5,089 nucleotides of DNA from Candidatus Sivonenia alaskensis PMM_0068 (lineage in GTDB: Bacteria > Cyanobacteriota > Cyanobacteriia > Gloeobacterales > PMM-0068). The stretch lies in the NCBI GenBank assembly GCA_949127685.1, contig CASBPW010000306.1, positions 1-5,089 on the forward strand, in the 5' to 3' direction. Positions 1 to 5,089 of the stretch are shown here, piece after piece; the first letter of the stretch is position 1; the number at the start of each line of letters is the position of its first letter. The position numbers and the translations under genes were made by a program. The notes beneath the pieces are model-generated. The model had not been told where the DNA came from. It did no database searches and was given only the letters and a program-made list of their open reading frames with translations.

Positions 1-2022
1 CTGCAAGAAAGTGAAGAACGTTTCCGGAGTGCATTCGATAGTACGGCCATTGGGATGGCCTTGGTTTCCCTGGATGGTCATTGGCTACAGGTGAATCGGG
101 CCTTGTGTGAAATTGTTGGCTACTCAGAGCAAGAATTGCTGGCTACCGATTGCTATAAAGTAACGCTTCCAGAGGATCAGGAAAAAACCTGGGAAAGTCT
201 GCAGCAAATGCTCACCGGAGAGACTTGCGCTCGTCAATTAGAAAAGCGATACCTCCACAAACTTGGACATACCGTCTGGATTTTGCTGAATATTTCCTTG
301 GTACGCAATGCCCAAGGTGAACCCCTATACTTTGTCAATCAAATTCAAGACATCACCACAGCCAAGTATCAAGAAGAAGAACTTAAAAAAAGCGAAGAAC
401 AACTTAGACTGGCGATGCAAGCAGCTCAAATGGGCACCTGGGATTGGGATATTCAAGCCAATACCTTGCAACAATTTAAGGACCTAACCTGGACTATTGT
501 CCCCAAGGGTGCGCGTTACCCGGACTATGAAACTTTTCTCGAATCGATTTATCCTGAAGACCGTGAACATATTCATGAAACAGTGCTCCGGGCTTTAGCA
601 GGGAAGGCCGAGTACGATATTGAATTTCGAGTTATCTGGCCCGATGGCACCCTGCATTGGGTTGAAGGTAAAGGTCAAGTCTTGCGGAATGCAGCAGGCG
701 ATCCAATCCGGATGGTGGGGGTGGCCGTAGACATCACAGACCGCAAACACGCTCAAGAAGTCCTGCAACAGGCTAATGATCAATTGGAACTCCGAGTTAC
801 AGAGCGCACGATTGCGCTGATGACTGCGAACCAACAACTCATTAAGGAAATTGTTGATCGGGAGCAGGCTGAAGAAGCGCTAAAGCTGAATGAAGAACGC
901 CTACGCTTGATTGTCCAGACGATGCCCGTGATGATGAAAGCACTTGATGCAGAAGGGAATATTATTGCCTGGAATCGAGAGTGTGAAGTGGTGACGGGTT
1001 ACAGTGCCGAGGAAATAATTTACAATCCAAGAGCCTTGGAATCTCTGTATCCGAATACATCCTATTCGAAACAAGAATTCACCAAATGGTTTCAACGGGG
1101 AGGTAATAATTATCGCAACTGGGAATGGGATATTAGGTGTAAAGACGGCAGCATAAAAACATTGGAATGGTCTAATTTGTCCCAGCAGTTTCCTATTCCT
1201 GGTTGGGCCTCTTGGGGCACTGGTATTGATATTACAGAACGCAAACGCGCTGAAATTGAAATTCACAAAGCCTTGCAGCAAGAAAAAGAACTGAATGAAT
1301 TGAAGTCTCGCTTTGTCGCGATGACTTCCCATGAATTCCGCACCCCTTTGAGCACTATTTTGTCTTCTGCTGAACTGCTGGAATATTATGGTCAAGGGTG
1401 GCCCGAGGAACGAAAAAAGAGGCATCTGCACCAAATCCAAAGTGCTATTAAGCATATGACTCACCTATTAGATGATGTCTTAACGCTAGGCAAATCAGAA
1501 ACCAAAAAACTTGAATTCACGGCTGAACCTGTCTCCCTTGATGCATTTTGCTTAGATATCATCGAAGAGGCCAAGCTTAACCTTGATAGCCACCACAAGA
1601 TAAAGTTTGCCCGAAAGGGCAATTGTGTGAATACTATGTTTGATGAAAAAATACTCCGCCAAATTTTCAATAATCTCCTTTCTAATGCTATTAAGTATTC
1701 ACCCAAGGGCGGAACCGTACTTTTCAGCCTATCTTGTAAAGATAATCAAGCAATATTCCATATCAAAGATGAGGGAATTGGCATTCCTTTGGAAGACCAA
1801 CGTTTACTCTTTGAGCCCTTTCATAGAGGCGGTAATACTGAAAATATTTCAGGTACAGGACTAGGGCTAACGATTGTCAAGAATTCTGTGGAGTTATATG
1901 GAGGCTCCCTTACCTTTAAGAGCGAGCCAGGAAAAGGAACAACATTTACTGTTACGCTGCCAATACATCATCCAGAAACTACGGCCATAACCCATGAGCA
2001 AAATTCTTGTTATCGAGGATGA
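1..2022 (+). CDS. Multi-PAS sensor histidine kinase, 5' partial
   Basis: The frame is open from base 1 and the first codons already read as the start of a PAS domain (LQESEERFRSAFDSTAIGMA), so the gene begins upstream. The ATG at 55 is internal. Using base 1 as residue 1 (673 residues visible), there are three PAS domains, at about 1-120, 133-247 and 297-413. Each ends in the PAS/PAC signature DIT (117, 244, 410). A charged coiled-coil linker lies at about 248-295. HisKA follows with phosphoacceptor H444 in SHEFRTPL. The HATPase domain has N562 (N box), D590-E-G-I-G594 (G1), the F box at 603-607 and G618-TGLGL (G2), so an active autokinase is expected. No transmembrane segment is visible, but the missing N-terminus could hold one or more sensor domains. 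The 3' end overlaps the next gene by 29 bp, implying a shared transcript and phosphotransfer to that gene's receiver. The signal sensed cannot be read from the sequence: no heme, flavin or bilin site is recognisable. Confidence 0.95.
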   Translation: MQESEERFRSAFDSTAIGMALVSLDGHWLQVNRALCEIVGYSEQELLATDCYKVTLPEDQEKTWESLQQMLTGETCARQLEKRYLHKLGHTVWILLNISLVRNAQGEPLYFVNQIQDITTAKYQEEELKKSEEQLRLAMQAAQMGTWDWDIQANTLQQFKDLTWTIVPKGARYPDYETFLESIYPEDREHIHETVLRALAGKAEYDIEFRVIWPDGTLHWVEGKGQVLRNAAGDPIRMVGVAVDITDRKHAQEVLQQANDQLELRVTERTIALMTANQQLIKEIVDREQAEEALKLNEERLRLIVQTMPVMMKALDAEGNIIAWNRECEVVTGYSAEEIIYNPRALESLYPNTSYSKQEFTKWFQRGGNNYRNWEWDIRCKDGSIKTLEWSNLSQQFPIPGWASWGTGIDITERKRAEIEIHKALQQEKELNELKSRFVAMTSHEFRTPLSTILSSAELLEYYGQGWPEERKKRHLHQIQSAIKHMTHLLDDVLTLGKSETKKLEFTAEPVSLDAFCLDIIEEAKLNLDSHHKIKFARKGNCVNTMFDEKILRQIFNNLLSNAIKYSPKGGTVLFSLSCKDNQAIFHIKDEGIGIPLEDQRLLFEPFHRGGNTENISGTGLGLTIVKNSVELYGGSLTFKSEPGKGTTFTVTLPIHHPETTAITHEQNSCYRG

Positions 2023-3094
2023 AGACTATGTTCGGAACAATGTCTTAGAACTACTCGAAGCTGAACATTTTGAGGTTGTCACTGCCGCAAATGGTTTGCT
2101 TGGGGTGCAGGTTGCCAAAGAGCAGATTCCCGACCTCATTATCTGTGATGTGATGATGCCTCAGTTGGGTGGGCATGAGGTCTTAGAAACCCTGCGCAAA
2201 GATCCGAAAACGGAGTTGATTCCTTTTATCTTCCTGACCGCTAAAGCAGATAAAACGGATATCCGTCAGGCTATGGAAGAGGGAGCGGATGATTATTTGA
2301 CTAAGCCTTTTACGCGGGCAGACTTGCTTGGGGCTGTTCACACACGCCTGGAGAAGCAGGGAGTGATTATCAAGCACTCTCAGCAAAAGTTAGATAATCT
2401 GAGGAGCGGTATTGCCTATGCACTCCCCCACGAAATGCTGACCCCATTGACATCAATTCTTGGTTTTTCGCAAACAATTATTCTTCAATACAACTCACTA
2501 AAACGGCCCAAGATTTTGGAAATGGTGGAAAGAATCCATGATTCCGGGGAGCGTCTTCATCGCGTCATTCAGAATTTTCTACTGTATGCAGAGTTGGAAC
2601 TGACGGCAACCAATCCAGAAAAAATTAAAATCTTGCGGTCCCATCATGCCCATTCTGCCAAGCGAGTGATTACTACCGTGGCCAGCCAAAAGGCAAGACA
2701 GTTTAAGAGAGAAGTAGACCTGACTTTAGCAACAGAAGATTCATCGATCGGCATTTCAGAAATTAACTTTACTAAGATGGTCGATGAGTTGGTGGACAAT
2801 GCGTTTAAGCATTCTCCGGTCGGAACTCCTGTGCATATCACCAGTGGGGTGAAAGATGGACAATTTATGTTGTCTATCACGAATCAAGGGCGAGGGATGA
2901 CGGCTGAACAAATTGCCGACTTAGGGGCTTATGTGCAATTTGAGCGACGGGTCCATGAACAGCAGGGTTCAGGATTAGGGTTGGTTATTGCTATTCGTTT
3001 GGCAGAGTTGCATGCTGGAAAGTTAACCATTGAAAGTATTGCTACAGATGTCACGAGTAAAGAAACAGTGGTTCGAGTTACCCTGCCCACATAG
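1994..3094 (+). CDS. Receiver-HisKA-HATPase response regulator / histidine kinase
   Basis: This is a 366-aa soluble signalling protein with its receiver at the N-terminus. The receiver (about 1-120) has the acidic pair E8/D9, phosphoacceptor D52 in CDVMMP, switch residue T82 and K104 in the KPF motif, all in canonical spacing. A HisKA helix follows with H146 in LPHEMLTPL. The HATPase domain has N269 (DELVDNAFKHSP) and the G2 box G325-SGLGL. The G1 box reads N297-QGRG where most kinases have DxGxG, so the Asp that contacts adenine is replaced by Asn. ATP may bind more weakly, or the family may tolerate this. No transmembrane or DNA-binding domain is visible. The ATG at 1994 begins directly at the receiver strand (MSKILVIEDE), lies 29 bp inside the upstream kinase gene and has no clear Shine-Dalgarno, which points to translational coupling. 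Inference: the upstream PAS kinase phosphorylates D52, and this controls the C-terminal kinase. A further partner is not in the window. The stop abuts a repeat element. Confidence 0.93.
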   Translation: MSKILVIEDEDYVRNNVLELLEAEHFEVVTAANGLLGVQVAKEQIPDLIICDVMMPQLGGHEVLETLRKDPKTELIPFIFLTAKADKTDIRQAMEEGADDYLTKPFTRADLLGAVHTRLEKQGVIIKHSQQKLDNLRSGIAYALPHEMLTPLTSILGFSQTIILQYNSLKRPKILEMVERIHDSGERLHRVIQNFLLYAELELTATNPEKIKILRSHHAHSAKRVITTVASQKARQFKREVDLTLATEDSSIGISEINFTKMVDELVDNAFKHSPVGTPVHITSGVKDGQFMLSITNQGRGMTAEQIADLGAYVQFERRVHEQQGSGLGLVIAIRLAELHAGKLTIESIATDVTSKETVVRVTLPT

Positions 3095-3177
3095 ACCCCC
3101 CGTTGCAATAACAGTTGAGCCATGCCCCATTTAGGGGAAACCCAGGGGGGTTCGGTTCAAGGGACACAGGGGAGTCT
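3095..3177 (+). repeat. Dispersed C-run/G-run repeat element, copy A
   Basis: This copy starts immediately after the TAG stop at 3092-3094. The head is ACCCCCCGT (3095-3103), an 11-nt spacer and TTGAGCCATG (3115-3124). A 37-nt middle contains a small CCCC-ATTTA-GGGG hairpin (3125-3137) and ACCCAGGGGGGT (3140-3151). The tail is GGACACAGGGGAGTCT (3162-3177). Head and tail recur on the minus strand at 4846-4905: the head matches 25 of 30 positions with identical spacing and the tail matches 15 of 16. The right boundary is uncertain. An alternative end at 3151 gives a 57-nt element bounded by ACCCCCC/GGGGGGT inverted repeats. It lies in the leader of the pyr fusion gene and could fold in the mRNA. 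No transposase or clear target-site duplication is visible, so I infer a MITE-like or REP-like element without recognising a named family. Confidence 0.72.
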
Positions 3178-3196
3178 AGCGAGTACACTAAGAAGC

Positions 3197-4651
3197 ATGA
3201 ACTTCATCGATAAGCTAAATGGAGCTATTGCCCGCAATCAGAGTTTATTATGCATAGGGCTAAATCCAGACCCAGAGGTAGTGCCTGTTTCTTTCTACGA
3301 TCCGGGCGCTGTGCCAGATGTTTCTGGATTAGAAATGTGGTTACAGGCTTTAATTGCCCAAACCGCCCGTTTAGTCTGTGCCTATGAAATAACTTTGGAA
3401 TTTTATGTAGCCCTTGGGCCAGAAGGATTAGATTTATTAAGTAAAATCCTATCTTCTATTCCTGAGTATATTCCAGTTATTTTGGATGCTAAGCATAGTG
3501 ACCTCAGTACAGCCACAGTTTTTGCCCAAACTATTTTTCTAAATTGGAAAGTCGATGCTGTCACTCTGATCCCCTATGCAGGACAGGATGTTGTCGCTCC
3601 TTTTCTGGTCTATCCGGATAAAGCAGTCTTTGTGCTTTGCATAACGTCTAATCCTTCAGCATCTGTTTTACAGGAATATCCTTCTGCTGAGTCGCCGCTT
3701 TTCCTCCAGGTTACTAGGGAAGCCCAGGCTTGGGGCACTCCAGAACAATTGGGGTTAGAGGTAGGGGTGGCTGTGCCTGAATCCTTAGCCCGCATTCGGC
3801 AACTTGCTCCTGAGCGGGTGATTCTTTCCTCTAATAGTTGGCTCGATGATGACACCCTGGCTCCGCTTTTGGGGGCAGGTTTAGATGCGAATGGAGATGG
3901 ATTAATTATCCCGGTGCCCCAAAGGTTATTGAATCATGAACCTCCGTCTGAACTGCCTAAACTAATTGATAATTTGCGGGAAGTGATCAACCAAGAGCGT
4001 CATCGAATTGCGAGTGGAAATCCCGCCTGTTCGGTATGGGTGCCTAATGTGTGCTTTTTGGAACACCATGCATACGAAGATTTGATTTTGCAGCTTTATG
4101 ACATGGGCTGTGTTGTTTTCGGCGACCATGTTCAATCTTCCGGTTTAACTTTTCCCTACTATGTCGATCTCCGCAAAATTATCTCCAACCCGCAGGTCTT
4201 TCACCAGATTCTAAAGGCCTATGCCGATATTCTGAAAGACCTAGAGTTTGATCGGATCGCAGGGATTCCCTATGGCTCTTTGCCTACGGCAACGGGGTTA
4301 GCGCTACGGCTGGGATATCCGATGATTTTTCCACGGAAAGAAGTGAAGACCTATGGGGCGCGCAGACTGATTGAAGGAGCCTACGAAAAAGGGGAAACGA
4401 TTGTAGTCATTGATGACATTCTGATTACGGGAAAGAGTGTGATGGAAGGAGCTGAAAAGCTCAAAGCGGAGGGTTTAGCAGTTCAAGATATCGTAGTCTT
4501 GATCGATCACGGAAAGGGCGTTAAAGAAACGCTGAAACAACGGGGTTATCAAGGCCATGCCGTGCTCACTATTTCAGAAATTGCTGAAACTTTATATGAA
4601 GCCAGGCGTATCAATCAAGAGCAGTTCGAAGTTTTGCTCGGGAATCCATAG
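3197..4651 (+). CDS. ODCase-like / orotate phosphoribosyltransferase fusion (PyrF-PyrE)
   Basis: This 484-aa cytosolic protein belongs to de novo pyrimidine (UMP) synthesis. Residues 1 to about 265 form an ODCase-type TIM barrel and about 285-484 an OPRT type I phosphoribosyltransferase, the reverse order of eukaryotic UMP synthase. In the OPRT half, FPRKEVK (R380, K381, K384) and the flexible loop after it match the catalytic region, and VVIDDILITGKS (D406, D407, T411-S414) is the PRPP-binding motif, so orotate + PRPP to OMP is expected. In the ODCase half, DAKHSD (D97, K99, D102) keeps DxKxxD. However, the usual GLDP Asp is N23, the usual Lys of the YKPNxAFY segment is E64, and the glycine-rich phosphate loop (PGxGaQGG) is not recognisable, so decarboxylase activity is doubtful. 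The start at 3197 (MNFIDKLNGAI) fits the domain start. An in-frame ATG at 3122 would add 25 low-complexity residues encoded by a repeat. No strong Shine-Dalgarno is seen for either start. The stop lies 5 nt from that of the convergent rubredoxin gene. Confidence 0.92.
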   Translation: MNFIDKLNGAIARNQSLLCIGLNPDPEVVPVSFYDPGAVPDVSGLEMWLQALIAQTARLVCAYEITLEFYVALGPEGLDLLSKILSSIPEYIPVILDAKHSDLSTATVFAQTIFLNWKVDAVTLIPYAGQDVVAPFLVYPDKAVFVLCITSNPSASVLQEYPSAESPLFLQVTREAQAWGTPEQLGLEVGVAVPESLARIRQLAPERVILSSNSWLDDDTLAPLLGAGLDANGDGLIIPVPQRLLNHEPPSELPKLIDNLREVINQERHRIASGNPACSVWVPNVCFLEHHAYEDLILQLYDMGCVVFGDHVQSSGLTFPYYVDLRKIISNPQVFHQILKAYADILKDLEFDRIAGIPYGSLPTATGLALRLGYPMIFPRKEVKTYGARRLIEGAYEKGETIVVIDDILITGKSVMEGAEKLKAEGLAVQDIVVLIDHGKGVKETLKQRGYQGHAVLTISEIAETLYEARRINQEQFEVLLGNP

Positions 4652-4656
4652 AGACC

Positions 4657-4815
4657 TTAGTCTGGCTCAAACTCCTCGTTGATGGCTCCACAGGCTGGGC
4701 AAATCCATTCATTGGTCAGGGTCTCAACAGGAGCTACGGGAGGGATCCCAGCCTCGGGATCTCCTTCTGTTGGATCGTAGGTATAGTCGCAGCTTGTGCA
4801 TGTACGTACTGGCAT
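4657..4815 (-). CDS. Rubredoxin, divergent, 52 aa
   Basis: This is a complete small iron protein for one-electron transfer, too short for many gene callers. It reads MPVRTCTSCDYTYDP and so on, with four Cys at 6, 9, 39 and 42, exactly the spacing of classical rubredoxins, so a single Fe(Cys)4 centre is expected. Conserved Y11, Y13, W37, G43 and F49 are present, as is the E-GDP-xxGI segment. Three positions are unusual: D10 replaces the nearly invariant Gly of CxxCG, V27-A28 replaces the usual Gly-Thr, and V30 replaces the core Phe. Over the 40 residues visible in both, it matches the neighbouring rubredoxin at 25 positions. No transmembrane tail is present, so it should be soluble. The ATG at 4815 is supported by a good Shine-Dalgarno. 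It is convergent with the pyr fusion and probably downstream of, or independent from, the second rubredoxin gene. The redox partner is unknown. Confidence 0.9.
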   Translation of the reverse strand: MPVRTCTSCDYTYDPTEGDPEAGIPPVAPVETLTNEWICPACGAINEEFEPD

Positions 4816-4822
4816 TTCTGTA

Positions 4823-4829
4823 ACCTCTT
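4823..4829 (-). promoter_or_regulatory. Ribosome binding site of the divergent rubredoxin gene
   Basis: On the minus strand AAGAGGT lies 7 nt upstream of the ATG at 4815, which fixes the start of the small rubredoxin gene. It is the clearest Shine-Dalgarno in the window; the other genes show weak or none. Confidence 0.75.
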
Positions 4830-4845
4830 GTATCTTTTACAAGGC

Positions 4846-4905
4846 AGACCCCCCTGTGTCCGGGGGATGGCGACTCATGGCTCAATTAATATTTCTACGG
4901 GGGGT
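4846..4905 (-). repeat. Dispersed C-run/G-run repeat element, copy B
   Basis: On the minus strand the head is ACCCCCCGT (4905-4897), an 11-nt spacer and TTGAGCCATG (4885-4876). A 14-nt middle follows, then the tail GGACACAGGGGGGTCT (4861-4846). Head and tail correspond to copy A at 3095-3177, but the middle is 14 nt instead of 37 and is unrelated apart from a C-run. Within this copy CCCCC-GGACACA-GGGGG can form a hairpin with a 5-bp stem (4866-4850). No T-run follows, so it does not look like an intrinsic terminator. The element ends about 30 nt before the ATG of the divergent rubredoxin gene and leaves its ribosome binding site intact, so it probably lies in that gene's leader or promoter region. 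Confidence 0.72.
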
Positions 4906-4934
4906 ATTCTATGTGGGGTTCTATCCGAGTTCTA
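4893..4934. repeat. Four spaced TTCTA motifs
   Basis: TTCTA occurs on the plus strand at 4893, 4907, 4919 and 4930 (TAGAA on the minus strand), with start-to-start spacings of 14, 12 and 11 nt. The first lies inside repeat copy B and the rest beyond its edge. The array sits upstream of the divergent rubredoxin gene, so it could be a set of protein-binding sites, or a decayed tandem repeat. Minus-strand -10-like sequences (TAGAAT, TAGAAC) lie within it, but no convincing -35 is paired with them. The rest of the 150-nt gap between the two rubredoxin genes shows no further feature. Confidence 0.35.
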
Positions 4935-4965
4935 GCAAGGAAGGCCGCATAAAACAAGAAAGAAA

Positions 4966-5089
4966 TTAGCCCGATTCAAACTCCTCTTTAGAGGCCCCAC
5001 ACTCAGGGCAAACCCATTCAGTCGGTAAAGCCTCAAAAGGAGTGCCTGGCGGTATCCCATTTCCAGGGTCTCCTTCGGCTGGGTCGTAC
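4966..5089 (-). CDS. Rubredoxin, 5' part beyond the window
   Basis: The C-terminal 40 residues of a second rubredoxin are encoded up to the window edge: YDPAEGDPGNGIPPGTPFEA and onward to the second metal-binding knuckle CPECG and the end KEEFESG. The first CxxCG knuckle must lie just past 5089. Unlike its neighbour, it has the usual Gly-Thr and core Phe (GTPFE) and the conserved Trp before CPxC, so it looks like a normal electron-transfer rubredoxin. The two genes are in the same orientation with 150 nt between them, suggesting tandem duplication followed by divergence of the downstream copy. They could share a transcript, or the downstream copy may have its own promoter. Confidence 0.88.
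   Translation of the reverse strand, partial: YDPAEGDPGNGIPPGTPFEALPTEWVCPECGASKEEFESG

Noticed and set aside
55..57. ATG at 55 as the start of the PAS kinase
   Set aside because: The 18 codons before it are in frame and complete the PAS domain start, so the gene is cut by the window edge.
901..1464. 187-aa minus-strand open frame opposite the PAS kinase
   Set aside because: The plus-strand frame has continuous PAS3 and HisKA motifs here. The reverse translation shows no recognisable domain, so it is a shadow.
1640..1864. 74-aa plus-strand frame inside the HATPase domain
   Set aside because: It lies entirely within the intact N, G1 and F box coding region in another frame and has no domain of its own.
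3095..3177. CRISPR or integron attC interpretation of the repeat
   Set aside because: There are only two copies, far apart and in opposite orientation, with no spacer array. The GTTRRRY/RYYYAAC ends of attC are absent.
4850..4866. C-run/G-run hairpin as an intrinsic terminator between the rubredoxin genes
   Set aside because: No T-run follows the stem on either strand, and the same C-run/G-run ends occur in the other repeat copy, so it is better explained as part of the element.

Overview
The window most likely comes from a cyanobacterium of moderate GC content. The best clue is a single protein carrying an orotidine-5'-phosphate decarboxylase (ODCase)-type domain followed by orotate phosphoribosyltransferase (OPRT), in the order PyrF-PyrE. 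From memory, this is a cyanobacterial protein family. Multi-PAS histidine kinases and several small rubredoxins fit that assignment. The genus cannot be fixed from the sequence, and I saw no HIP1 octamers (GCGATCGC).

Positions 1-3094 hold a two-gene signalling unit on the plus strand. The first gene is the 3' part of a multi-PAS sensor histidine kinase whose frame is open from base 1. The second overlaps it by 29 bp and encodes a protein with the order receiver - HisKA - HATPase, a 'reversed' hybrid. The overlap suggests translational coupling, and the domains suggest a His-Asp-His-type relay in which the PAS kinase phosphorylates the receiver of its neighbour.

Positions 3095-4651 hold a 102-nt spacer and then the PyrF-PyrE fusion. 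The spacer is largely filled by a C-run/G-run repeat element. The fusion is best started at 3197 rather than at the upstream ATG at 3122, because that ATG lies inside the repeat. The OPRT half has intact catalytic motifs. The ODCase half keeps DxKxxD but differs from classical ODCases at other active-site positions.

Positions 4657-5089 hold two minus-strand rubredoxin genes in tandem. The first is complete (52 aa) and divergent. The second is more classical and runs off the right edge. The 150-nt gap between them carries a second copy of the same repeat, inverted relative to the first, overlapped at one end by four spaced TTCTA motifs.

The genes are ordinary families. The least explained part is the non-coding sequence: a pair of dispersed elements with conserved ends and a variable middle, one in front of the pyr fusion and one in front of a rubredoxin gene. 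I found no evidence for a larger new system here.
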